From the NCBI GenBank assembly GCA_018818645.1, contig JAHIRQ010000154.1:1-34439 (forward strand): a stretch of 34,439 nucleotides of DNA. Direction: 5' to 3'. Position 1 is the stretch's first letter. Every line of letters begins with the position of its first letter. This document shows positions 9,670-18,173 of this stretch, one piece after another. Below the pieces are notes generated by a model, which saw only the letters and a list, made by a program, of their open reading frames with translations, was not told the DNA's origin and searched no databases. Made by a program: the position numbers and the translations under genes. This stretch comes from Bacillota bacterium. GTDB lineage: Bacteria; Bacillota_I; Bacilli_A; Acholeplasmatales; Acholeplasmataceae.

Positions 9670-10239
9670 CTATCTAGCTTTGATGATAGATAGAAAGTAT
9701 TCGTGAAGGTAAGTGCTATCTGTCAATTCCGGATGGAATGCAGTAGCAAGCTGGTTATTTTCTCTAGCAGCAACAATTCGATCATTAACAACAGAAAGAA
9801 TTTCAACACCAGGACCAACCTTTGATATATAAGGTGCTCGAATAAAGGTCATTGGAATTTCTTGATCACCAAATAAAGCATTTGTGAAAAAACTTCCTAA
9901 CTGTCTTCCATAAGCGTTACGTTCAACTTCAATATTCATGGTTTGAAAATGGATATGCGAGTCATTGGTTAGTTTATTTGCAAGTAAAATCATTCCAGCA
10001 CACGTTCCCAATACAGGAAGTCCCGATTTGATTAAATCCTTTAAAGGGTTAAACAATCCCAAATCATGAAGTAGCTTACCCATGGCTGTTGATTCACCAC
10101 CAGGTAAGATTAATCCATCCATACCTTTTTTTAAATCTCTCAATTGTCTAATCTCAAAGGTTTTTACACCAAGCTTTTCTAAAATGTATTGATGCTCAAT
10201 GAACGCCCCTTGAACTGCAAGGATGCCGATCGTTATCAT
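9670..10239 (-). CDS. pdxT: Pyridoxal 5'-phosphate synthase glutaminase subunit PdxT
   Basis: GILAVQGAFIEH, LILPGGESTAMGKL, GTCAGMILLA, FHPELT. Confidence 0.95.
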   Translation of the reverse strand: MITIGILAVQGAFIEHQYILEKLGVKTFEIRQLRDLKKGMDGLILPGGESTAMGKLLHDLGLFNPLKDLIKSGLPVLGTCAGMILLANKLTNDSHIHFQTMNIEVERNAYGRQLGSFFTNALFGDQEIPMTFIRAPYISKVGPGVEILSVVNDRIVAARENNQLATAFHPELTDSTYLHEYFLSIIKAR

Positions 10240-11114
10240 TATTTACCTCGTTCAGCCATTAAGAGTTCAATTTCAGACTCGTTAATACCAACCATGGCTT
10301 CGCCTAAATCTTCAGAGATTTCAGCTAATATTTTTGGATCATTGAAGTTGGTTACAGCCTTAACAATCGCTTCAGCTCTCTTTGCAGGATTTCCTGACTT
10401 GAAGATACCTGAACCAACGAAAACACCTTCTGCACCGAGTTGCATCATGAGTGCAGCATCTGCGGGAGTTGCTATACCACCAGCTGCAAAATTAACGACT
10501 GGAAGCTTACCATTTTCATGGACATAACGAATTAAATCGAGTGATACTCCCATTTGTTTCTGCAAAACAAAGAGTTCATCAGCACGAAGAGATTGAATCG
10601 TTCTAATTTCTTTTTGGATTGCGCGCATGTGTCTAACCGCTTGAATCACATCACCTGTACCAGGTTCACCCTTGGTTCTAATCATTGCTGCACCTTCTGA
10701 AATTCTACGAAGTGCTTCTCCTAAATCCTTCGCTCCACAAACAAATGGAACATTAAATTTAGTTTTTTCAATGTGATACATGTCATCAGCAGGTGATAAG
10801 ACTTCACTTTCATCAATATAATCGATTTCAATAGCTTCTAGAATTTGAGCTTCTACGAAATGACCGATTCTAACCTTAGCCATAACAGGTATTGAAACTG
10901 CTGCTTGAATTTCTTTAATCATTTTAGGATCGCTCATCCGAGAAACGCCACCAACAGCGCGAATGTCTGCAGGTATTCTTTCTAGTGCCATGACTGCAAC
11001 TGCACCAGCAGCTTCAGCTATTCTTGCTTGAGCTGGGTTACATACATCCATAATGACTCCACCTTTAAGCATTTGAGCTAATTCTTTGTTTAATTTATAT
11101 CTTTGACTTTGCAT
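10239..11114 (-). CDS. pdxS: Pyridoxal 5'-phosphate synthase lyase subunit PdxS
   Basis: [50 protein letters not shown]. Confidence 0.97.
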   Translation of the reverse strand: MQSQRYKLNKELAQMLKGGVIMDVCNPAQARIAEAAGAVAVMALERIPADIRAVGGVSRMSDPKMIKEIQAAVSIPVMAKVRIGHFVEAQILEAIEIDYIDESEVLSPADDMYHIEKTKFNVPFVCGAKDLGEALRRISEGAAMIRTKGEPGTGDVIQAVRHMRAIQKEIRTIQSLRADELFVLQKQMGVSLDLIRYVHENGKLPVVNFAAGGIATPADAALMMQLGAEGVFVGSGIFKSGNPAKRAEAIVKAVTNFNDPKILAEISEDLGEAMVGINESEIELLMAERGK

Positions 11115-11147
11115 GATATTGTTCCTCCTTGAATTCTATTCATGAAT

Positions 11148-11176
11148 AGTATATACTTATAACTGGTATAGGTAAA
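11148..11176 (-). promoter_or_regulatory. pdxS promoter with an operator half-site in its spacer
   Basis: Minus strand TTTACC - 17 nt - TATACT; ATACCAG (complement of CTGGTAT at 11163-11169) lies in the spacer. Confidence 0.5.
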
Positions 11177-11207
11177 TATTCAGATTAGAAAAAAATGAGC
11201 ATACCAG

Positions 11208-12605
11208 ATGGGTGAATCTATGGAGCATGTAAAAAAGCCAATCTATGTAGAACTATATGAACAATTCAAGAGTATGATTGTTGAAGGTAAATATGAGGAA
11301 AATCAAAAACTACCTTCTAAAAGAAAGCTTTCAGCAGATTTAAAAATCAGTCCTATAACTGTAGAAGCTGCTTATCTGCAATTGATTGCTGAAGGATATG
11401 TATATTCTGTTGAAAAAAGTGGTTACTTCGTCTCTAAAAGGGTTGAAGTTGTTTTAGGGGCTAAAGAGTCGAAAGTAGATATTGAATATGATCATCAAGA
11501 AAAGAAAGATGACTATCTTTACGAATTTAATACCAATGTAGTGGATACCTCATTATTTCCAAATTCAACATGGGCTAAGTTATCTAGGGAAGTGCTATCA
11601 GAAAATCATCATGAAATGTTAAATATTACGCATCCTGAAGGGATGAGAGAATTAAGAGTTGAAATTGCTAGATATTTAGAGCTATATCGAGGAATGCATG
11701 TGGATCCTTCTCAAATCATTATCGGATCAGGAAGTTCATCACTCATTGGATTAATCGTTGAGATACTAGGTAGAAAAGAATGTTACGCGATGGAGAATCC
11801 TGGTTATTCAAAGATATATCATTTGTTTAAGGGAAACGATGTGCAATTAGCTTTGATTGGTTTAGATGATCTAGGAATTCGTGTTAATGAATTGATTGAA
11901 TCGAATGCAAGTATTGTTCATATCACACCATCTCATCAATTTCCAACAGGCGTCGTGATGCCAATTCAAAGAAGAAATGAATTGTTAAACTGGGCCAATG
12001 AGAAAGATAACCGTTTTATCATTGAAGATGATTATGATTCTGAGTTTAGGTTCCAAGGAAAACCAATTCCTGCACTTCAGGGGTTAGATTATAATGATAA
12101 AGTCATTTATATGAACACATTTACGAAAACACTAGCGCCATCATTTCGAATGGGATATATGGTATTACCCAGAAAGTTGTTATCTATATATAATAAGATT
12201 AAAGGCTATCATGGATGTACGGTACCTAACTTTGAGCAATACATTATGTATAAGTTCATGAAGGGTGGCTATTTTGAACGTCATGTGAATCGGATGAAGA
12301 ATCATTATCGCCAAAAGATAGAACTCATTATGAAGATTGTCGAGAAGTATCCAAAAATTAAGTTGAAAGGCTATGAATCAGGTTTACATTTTTTAATGGA
12401 AGTTGATTCGAGTACTTCAGAAGAAGATATGGTTTTATATGCGATGAAAAACAAGATTAAAGTTTCTGGATTGACTTCCTATCTTCAAGAGAATTTTGGA
12501 AGTTTAAACAAAGCGTTGGTTATTGGTTATTCAGGAATAGAAATAGAGAAATTAGAGCAAGCAATGAACTTATTAATACAAAGTGTTTTAGTAGATCTAT
12601 GTTAG
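11208..12605 (+). CDS. pdxR: MocR/PdxR-type regulator (GntR wHTH fused to aminotransferase-like domain)
   Basis: GntR-like N-terminus (YEQFKSMIVEGKYEENQKLPSKRKLSADLKIS) and AT fold (EDDYDSEFRFQGKPIPALQGLD...TFTKTLAPSFRMGYMVLP); divergent from pdxST. Actual start may be ATG 11220. Confidence 0.85.
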   Translation: MGESMEHVKKPIYVELYEQFKSMIVEGKYEENQKLPSKRKLSADLKISPITVEAAYLQLIAEGYVYSVEKSGYFVSKRVEVVLGAKESKVDIEYDHQEKKDDYLYEFNTNVVDTSLFPNSTWAKLSREVLSENHHEMLNITHPEGMRELRVEIARYLELYRGMHVDPSQIIIGSGSSSLIGLIVEILGRKECYAMENPGYSKIYHLFKGNDVQLALIGLDDLGIRVNELIESNASIVHITPSHQFPTGVVMPIQRRNELLNWANEKDNRFIIEDDYDSEFRFQGKPIPALQGLDYNDKVIYMNTFTKTLAPSFRMGYMVLPRKLLSIYNKIKGYHGCTVPNFEQYIMYKFMKGGYFERHVNRMKNHYRQKIELIMKIVEKYPKIKLKGYESGLHFLMEVDSSTSEEDMVLYAMKNKIKVSGLTSYLQENFGSLNKALVIGYSGIEIEKLEQAMNLLIQSVLVDLC

Positions 12606-12744
12606 TAACACTTTTGATGGTTACTATTGACTCTTATGTTACAATTCACATTTTAAAAAAATATGAAATAATATCAGTTTTCTTAGAGATTAATTGAAAG
12701 TGCACGTTCTTGCAAAAAAAGTCGATTTAGAACTTTATTAACTA

Positions 12745-12773
12745 TTGATAATCTCCAGTAAATGTTATATAAT
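12745..12773 (+). promoter_or_regulatory. SigA-type promoter of the AbiE operon
   Basis: TTGATA - 17 nt - TATAAT, followed by GGAGGA RBS and ATG 12796. Confidence 0.75.
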
Positions 12774-12795
12774 ACAATTATGTGGAGGAAATAGC

Positions 12796-13386
12796 ATGAT
12801 TTTTACAACATTAAGCCTAAAAGAAAAGTATAAAGATTATACAGATATTAATGGTAGGATTAAAAGAGATGTAGATAAAGGCATCTTATTTCCGCTTGTA
12901 AGAGGTATATACGAGACCAACGGTAATACAGATGGATTCTTGCTTGCTTCGTATATTTATGGTCCATCATATTTGTCTTTTGAATACGCACTTTCGTTTC
13001 ACAATTTAATTCCTGAAAGAGTTGTTGTCTATACGAATGCGACATTCAACAAAAGAAAAACCAAGTCATATCAAAATCATTTTGGTCTTTTCACTTATAG
13101 GGATGTTCCAGATAAAGCCTTCCCATTTTTTGTAAAAGCTTATGTAGAAGATACTTACGCATATTTCATTGCAAGCCCTGAAAAAGCATTATGTGATCTA
13201 CTCTACATAAAAGAACCAGTAAAAAGCGTTAGAGAACTAAAAATGTTATTATTTGAAGACCTTCGATTGAACAAGGATGCATTTAAACAATTAAACTTTG
13301 AAGAAGTTTTGTTTTTGTCCGATAAGTATATATCCAATAATATTAAGCACCTTGTGAAATATATTGAAAGTGAGTATAACAAATGA
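12796..13386 (+). CDS. Type IV TA antitoxin, AbiEi-like (N-terminal wHTH)
   Basis: DINGRIKRDVDKGILFPLVRGIYET, SYLSFEYALSFHNLIPE, SPEKALCDLLYI motifs; start corrected from track 12745, which lies in the promoter -35. Confidence 0.8.
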   Translation: MIFTTLSLKEKYKDYTDINGRIKRDVDKGILFPLVRGIYETNGNTDGFLLASYIYGPSYLSFEYALSFHNLIPERVVVYTNATFNKRKTKSYQNHFGLFTYRDVPDKAFPFFVKAYVEDTYAYFIASPEKALCDLLYIKEPVKSVRELKMLLFEDLRLNKDAFKQLNFEEVLFLSDKYISNNIKHLVKYIESEYNK

Positions 13387-14258
13387 CTATCATTCAACAA
13401 ATGATTAATAAGTACAATTCAAAAACATTAGAGGATAAAAAGAATGCGATTAAAGAAGTTTTACAAGAAGTGGTTTTAGCAGGACTTTCTAAAACTGACT
13501 TTTTTACACATGCAGCTTTTTATGGGGGAACTGCTTTAAGAATATTTTATGGGATGGATCGTTTTAGCGAAGATTTGGATTTTTCATTACTTGTATCGGA
13601 TTTTGCTTTTGATATCGATAAATATTTAAAACCAATCAATGATATTGTGAAATCTCTTGGGCTCAATTTTGAAGTATCAAAAAAGGAGAAAGTGAGAGAT
13701 TCGAATATTGATTCAGCATTTATTAAAGGGAATACAAGAGAAACATTAATCACTATTTTTCCGAATTCGACAGATTCTAATCGAATCATTCACAATGAGA
13801 AAATCACTATCAAATTTGAAGTCGATGTGAATCCACCCATGTATGCACATACTGAAATAAAATTTCGCTTATTACCTTTTCCTTACCAAGTTAGAGTTTA
13901 TGATCAAAAATCCTTATTTGCAGGTAAAATTCATGCAGTAATTGCTAGAAGTTGGAAAAACCGTGTAAAGGGTAGAGACTTATATGATTATATCTATTAT
14001 TTGAGTTTCGACACAAAAGTGAACTTAAAACACTTAGAAGCAAGACTTAAGCAAACAAAAACAATAGAAGAAGATGTCAATTTAACTAGAGAATTATTAA
14101 TTGAAATATTAGAAAAAAGATTTGATCTTATTGATTATGAAACAGCCAAATCAGATATTAGACCATTTATTAAAGATCAAAATAAACTCGACATTTGGAG
14201 TAGTGATTTTTTCAAATCAATTACAAAAGATTTAAAGGTTGATTTGTTAGATAGTTAG
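13383..14258 (+). CDS. AbiEii/AbiGii-type nucleotidyltransferase toxin
   Basis: YGGTALRIFYGMDRFSEDLDFSL NTase signature; ATGA overlap with AbiEi. Confidence 0.88.
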   Translation: MTIIQQMINKYNSKTLEDKKNAIKEVLQEVVLAGLSKTDFFTHAAFYGGTALRIFYGMDRFSEDLDFSLLVSDFAFDIDKYLKPINDIVKSLGLNFEVSKKEKVRDSNIDSAFIKGNTRETLITIFPNSTDSNRIIHNEKITIKFEVDVNPPMYAHTEIKFRLLPFPYQVRVYDQKSLFAGKIHAVIARSWKNRVKGRDLYDYIYYLSFDTKVNLKHLEARLKQTKTIEEDVNLTRELLIEILEKRFDLIDYETAKSDIRPFIKDQNKLDIWSSDFFKSITKDLKVDLLDS

Positions 14259-14350
14259 ATTAGACCTAATTCTATGTTACTTTGGTATTCTATCGATTTT
14301 TTACCCATGTAAAGGGAAACTTATTCTACCCAAATTTGATATTTCTTTGA

Positions 14351-14509
14351 TACACACAAGTCGATTGGTATGGAAATAAATCAGTGGGTTGTGATACCGT
14401 TTCATATGTGGATTCAAACACAAATGGAACAATCACAACTGAGTATTTCCTTGACGGTACTTTAGTTTTATTTGAAAAAACCGGAATGGAGAGTGTGGGA
14501 AGATGGTAG
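14351..14509 (+). pseudogene. RHS/YD-repeat-like protein fragment
   Basis: Open frame YTQVDWYGNKSVGCDTVSYVDSNTNGTITTEYFLDGTLVLFEKTGMESVGRW* resembles RHS repeats ('Y..DG..V..E'); no start and a stop immediately upstream. Confidence 0.4.
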
Positions 14510-14667
14510 TAGCACTTAACCACAGGAATTCAACTCATTAGTGAATATACATAAAAATTGAAAAGTGACACAACAATAAAGATAATAACTCAATATTCTC
14601 AATAAGTAGAAAGGAATATATTAGCATCCAATCAATGTCTTCTTGGACTTATATATAAGGTACTGCA

Positions 14668-15066
14668 ATGAACCTCATGGATTATATTAACAATAAGAAT
14701 TATGAGTATAAGATTGAGAAATATTTGGGAGAAATCAATAAGACAGGATTTAGGGATTCCATCTCATTAAAATATTTTGTCAACACTATAATTGAACCAG
14801 ATAAATCATTAATAGGATGTTTTAACGAGATCAATCTTTTTGATGTCTATCAATATCATATGCTAGACATCTTTAAAATTGTTATAGAGTTTGCGAAAGG
14901 TAATATTGTAGTGATTACCGAATGGACTGTTCCATGGGAGGGTGATTCGTGTTATTCTGAGTTTATTAAAAACATGCATGCAGAGTCGATTCCAGCATAT
15001 CCTTATCCCAAAGTTAGAGAATATTGTGGATTGGTATTGGTGCTTCTGCAAAAGTTGGAGTGTTGA
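14668..15066 (+). CDS. Hypothetical, immunity-like protein; C-terminal tail probably replaced at a recombination junction
   Basis: Start with AAGG upstream; the last ~18 codons overlap, out of frame, the next coding-like segment from 15024. Confidence 0.4.
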   Translation: MNLMDYINNKNYEYKIEKYLGEINKTGFRDSISLKYFVNTIIEPDKSLIGCFNEINLFDVYQYHMLDIFKIVIEFAKGNIVVITEWTVPWEGDSCYSEFIKNMHAESIPAYPYPKVREYCGLVLVLLQKLEC

Positions 15067-15263
15067 ACACGATTTATGGTGTAAAACTTGGGAATACAGT
15101 TTCTGTTGATTTAGAATTGTATTTTGGGGTTGGAGCTGCATTTGACTTATCAGAAGGAGTTAAAATCGGTGGACCGGGTTGGGAACTATCAATTTGTTTT
15201 GATTGGAACTTGGATATGGCTAAAATTTTGGGCTATGATAAAATTAGTTTTGATCTTGATTAA
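15024..15263 (+). pseudogene. C-terminal remnant of a Gly-rich toxin-like protein
   Basis: IGIGASAKVGVLNTIYGVKLGNTVSVDLELYFGVGAAFD...; no credible RBS/start, followed by RBS and small membrane proteins. Confidence 0.4.
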
Positions 15264-15324
15264 CGAAATATTATGAAAAGGAGCAATTACTATGTTACGA
15301 GACATATTAATTCGTATTTGAAAT

Positions 15325-15645
15325 ATGCTGAGTATATTCGGACGTTATAAGTATTATAAATATTTAATGTGTATTCCTGGTATTGGAGGAGTTATCTCCT
15401 TTTCAATTGTATACTCCAAAAAGAACAAAATTAAGGATTTTTCCATTTCTACATATTATATGAATTTTGTTTATTGTCTAATGTTGATATTTGCATCATT
15501 CATTGTTTTTGTAGTTATAGAAGAAATAATGAAGTTGACTATAGATAACCGATTATTTTTATATATTTTGTACATTATTACTGGAATTCAATTCAATTTA
15601 TTATTTTATTGGTACTATAAGAAATACATAAAGGGGAATATATGA
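15325..15645 (+). CDS. Small multi-TM protein, candidate immunity protein; in-frame TGA separates it from ATG 15292
   Basis: 106 aa with three apparent TM segments; RBS AAAGGAG precedes ATG 15292 in the same frame (MLRDILIRI*). Confidence 0.5.
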   Translation: MLSIFGRYKYYKYLMCIPGIGGVISFSIVYSKKNKIKDFSISTYYMNFVYCLMLIFASFIVFVVIEEIMKLTIDNRLFLYILYIITGIQFNLLFYWYYKKYIKGNI

Positions 15646-15953
15646 AATTATTTAATAAAGACAAATATTTATTTTTCTTGATTTTAATCCCTTATGCTGG
15701 ACCAATTTTGGGATTTAAGATTCTGAATTATAGATATAATAGCAACAAAGATTTTTCACAAAGAACATTTTATTTAAGCGTGTTTGTATCGTCGATTGTA
15801 ATTACAGTCTATATCGCGTTACTTCTTATAATTTACCATTTACTGGAGATTAGTAAGAATTACTACTTTGATTTGATACTTATCATACCAATCAATCTCA
15901 TTTTAGTTTTTTCACTAATAATTTACTACAAAAAAAACATCTCCAATATCTGA
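15642..15953 (+). CDS. Small multi-TM protein, paralogue of the preceding ORF
   Basis: Shared pattern 'kYl..l.lIP..G...gf.I...k.NkdFS..TfY'; ATGA overlap. Confidence 0.6.
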   Translation: MKLFNKDKYLFFLILIPYAGPILGFKILNYRYNSNKDFSQRTFYLSVFVSSIVITVYIALLLIIYHLLEISKNYYFDLILIIPINLILVFSLIIYYKKNISNI

Positions 15954-16230
15954 TATAAAAACTGAGGGATTTTTCAGTAAGAACCATCTGGTATTGAGTG
16001 CTTCTAAATCACAAAATTACAAGGAGATGTCATAGATTTATTGGACAATTATTACCAAAGTACTATGAAACAAAAAAAATGATACTTTTATTATAATGTC
16101 TAACATGATTCATATTTAAGCAGTTTAAAGCTTTAGAACATCTATTATGTTTAAAGTTAAGCAACTACGTGAAATTTAGATATGTTCCTAACTGATAAAA
16201 GGTAGGAGTTGTGGAATTTTGAGTGGCTAA

Positions 16231-16818
16231 AAATATGTATCCGGCATATATGAATCGACATATTTTCGAGCAATTAGATATACTCCACACACGGCTTGGT
16301 GGGTGATTGGTGCTGTTGTAGGGGGAGTTGTTGGAGGAGCATTAGGAGCATATTACTCTTATCAAACAACTGGAAAAGTAGATTGGAAATATGTTTTAGG
16401 CGGAGCTGTTGCTGGTGCATTAATTGGTGCAGGATTAGGCGCACTAGCTCAAAAACTTTATGCAGTATATGCTGTTGCAGCACCAGCTGCTGGTGAAGAA
16501 GTGTTATCCACAATTCTTGAGGCAGACGAAGTAATAATTCATCAGCACCATAGTTATCCCGTATATCTAGGAGGCGATGTAAATCAGATTACAACCCCTA
16601 TGATTGCTTCTGAACATAGAGCACTTCATGCTGGGTTTTCTAGATTTGAAGGTGGGTGGCTTTATCCCAAAATAGGTTATAATGGTAAAATTATTATAGA
16701 TTTGCATGGAAAAATCAATATTATATCAGGAATAGAAAGATACTACAAAGATAACTATCCAAATCTTTTGATTGATTTTTATAATGCAGTAAGGTTCACT
16801 GCAGAAAAAGGAAAATAA
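16231..16818 (+). CDS. Orphan polymorphic-toxin C-terminal module with HNH/Endo VII-like nuclease motif
   Basis: Frame is open from 16231 without ATG/RBS; Gly-rich TM-like pretoxin stretch (VVGGVVGGALGAYYSYQTTGKVDWKYVLGGAVAGALIGAGLGAL) then HQHHSYPVYLGGDVNQITTPMIASEHRALH. Confidence 0.6.
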   Translation, partial: KYVSGIYESTYFRAIRYTPHTAWWVIGAVVGGVVGGALGAYYSYQTTGKVDWKYVLGGAVAGALIGAGLGALAQKLYAVYAVAAPAAGEEVLSTILEADEVIIHQHHSYPVYLGGDVNQITTPMIASEHRALHAGFSRFEGGWLYPKIGYNGKIIIDLHGKINIISGIERYYKDNYPNLLIDFYNAVRFTAEKGK

Positions 16819-16822
16819 AACT

Positions 16823-17623
16823 ATGAAATGTATACAATATATTCATGTATCAAAAAGCTATGAGAATGAATTGCTCGATTGGAAGGATTTTATTAGTTAT
16901 GAAAGCGAAGATGTGAAATTAGGAAAGGTAATAGCATTTAAATTGATAGAAGATACAGAAAAATATAATCATTTAATCAAGTATTTAAACATAAATAAGA
17001 TTGAGTATCTTATATTTAGAAAAGATTATAAATTTAACAAGAAGGATATTGAGAACGCTCAAATTTACTATTTGCATTTATATAAAAGCATTGAGCAATA
17101 CTTTGATCACTTTACTGAACGAGAATCATGCATGAAATGTCATAAGAAAATCAACACATTAACAAAAAAAGTCTATTTAGATAAGAAGATAATAACTAAG
17201 TTTGATATTTTTACGCATTATTTTGGTTATGAGGAAATTATTGTATCAGAAAAATTGAAGAATATATTTGAAAAAGAAAAAGTTGCTGGAGCATCATTTG
17301 AACCCTTCCTTGGTGAGAATGAGGGATATTATCATTTGAAATTAGAAGAAACTAAAATGGATTTAACAGAACAGTCCTTTTCAGTGAAAGATGGATATTG
17401 TGAAGTTTGTAAAAGATATGATACTCTGTTAATTTATCCATTATTCTATTTCAATAAAAGTCTTTATGATAACTTAGATATTTTTTACACTAAAGAATGG
17501 TTTGGTGACGAAAAAAAAACACAAGGAAAATCAATAATCATAAGTAAAAAACTTTATATGATACTTAAACAAAATAGTATAAGTAATGCTGAATGGAGTG
17601 TTCATCCTGCTTTTCTTATTTAG
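16823..17623 (+). CDS. Putative cognate immunity protein with two CxxC pairs
   Basis: 4 nt after the toxin module; CMKC and CEVC pairs plus IIVSEKLKNIFEKEKVAGASFEPF, reminiscent of double-CxxCG/SitI-like immunity proteins. Confidence 0.5.
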   Translation: MKCIQYIHVSKSYENELLDWKDFISYESEDVKLGKVIAFKLIEDTEKYNHLIKYLNINKIEYLIFRKDYKFNKKDIENAQIYYLHLYKSIEQYFDHFTERESCMKCHKKINTLTKKVYLDKKIITKFDIFTHYFGYEEIIVSEKLKNIFEKEKVAGASFEPFLGENEGYYHLKLEETKMDLTEQSFSVKDGYCEVCKRYDTLLIYPLFYFNKSLYDNLDIFYTKEWFGDEKKTQGKSIIISKKLYMILKQNSISNAEWSVHPAFLI

Positions 17624-17697
17624 CAAACTCTACCACTGTCAATAGCCTTTGATGTCAAATACAAATGAGTTGGTATTGGACTAAATATAGCTATTGA

Positions 17698-17915
17698 TAT
17701 GTTTCCGACCTACACGAAACAATATATTTTCAAGCAATTGCAGTAACTCAAGCAGCATGTTTTAGACAACATATCTAGTGAAATATGTTTCCACATTGAA
17801 AAAAGCCTAGTGTGACAAAACATATTTTGGCCTAAAATATGTTACATGCCTACATTTTACAGCATAAATTCAAGCAATGGGAGTAACTCCACGCAGATTG
17901 AATGTAGCAACATAA
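17698..17915 (+). repeat. Two degenerate repeats of the toxin-junction segment found at 16231-16302
   Basis: YVSDLHETIYFQAIAVTQAACF (17698-17766) and YVTCLHFTA*IQAMGVTPRRLNVAT (17838-17912), cf. YVSGIYESTYFRAIRYTPHTAWW. Confidence 0.65.
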
Positions 17916-17962
17916 AAAAGATTCAGAGTACTAGATCTACTAGTAATCTATGAATCTTTTTT
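17914..17962. terminator. Bidirectional Rho-independent terminator
   Basis: AAAAAAGATTCA...TGAATCTTTTTT outer stem with an inner ACTAG/CTAGT stem. Confidence 0.75.
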
Positions 17963-18173
17963 CTTTGATAAGGCAAGATTAAATCAATAATAAACCAGTT
18001 ATTAAGTATCTTGAGTATGACTAGGTAAAAATTAGAGCGATTAAAGACATACACTTTTTACGAACACTTTTTCTTGTATATTTTCATGTTCAAAGTATAT
18101 CCTTTTTCGTGTATAATAAAAACTAGGAATGCAATTAAAAATTTAATCACAAATGAAGAAGAACGAGGTCAGT

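Noticed and set aside
10189-10527. 112-aa plus-strand ORF
   Set aside because: Antisense to pdxT/pdxS, which have unequivocal conserved motifs.
12603-12626. TAGTAAC...GTTACTA hairpin after pdxR
   Set aside because: 7-bp AT-rich stem without a T-run; insufficient support as terminator or AbiEi operator.
12745-12795. N-terminal extension of AbiEi in the ORF track
   Set aside because: It covers the TTGATA-17-TATAAT promoter; ATG 12796 has a strong RBS.
15319-15321. TGA decoded as Trp (Mycoplasma code)
   Set aside because: Trp is consistently TGG and TGA terminates conserved genes here (e.g. rlmH, aroF), so the standard code applies.
16150-16227. Possible fourth copy of the toxin-junction repeat (TATGTTCCTAAC...)
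   Set aside because: Only a short match; frame and downstream sequence do not align with the other three copies.
16274-16513. Gln/Leu-rich minus ORF and overlapping Cys/Trp-rich plus ORF 16296..16496
   Set aside because: Shadow frames of the Gly/Ala-rich pretoxin region; low-complexity artefacts.
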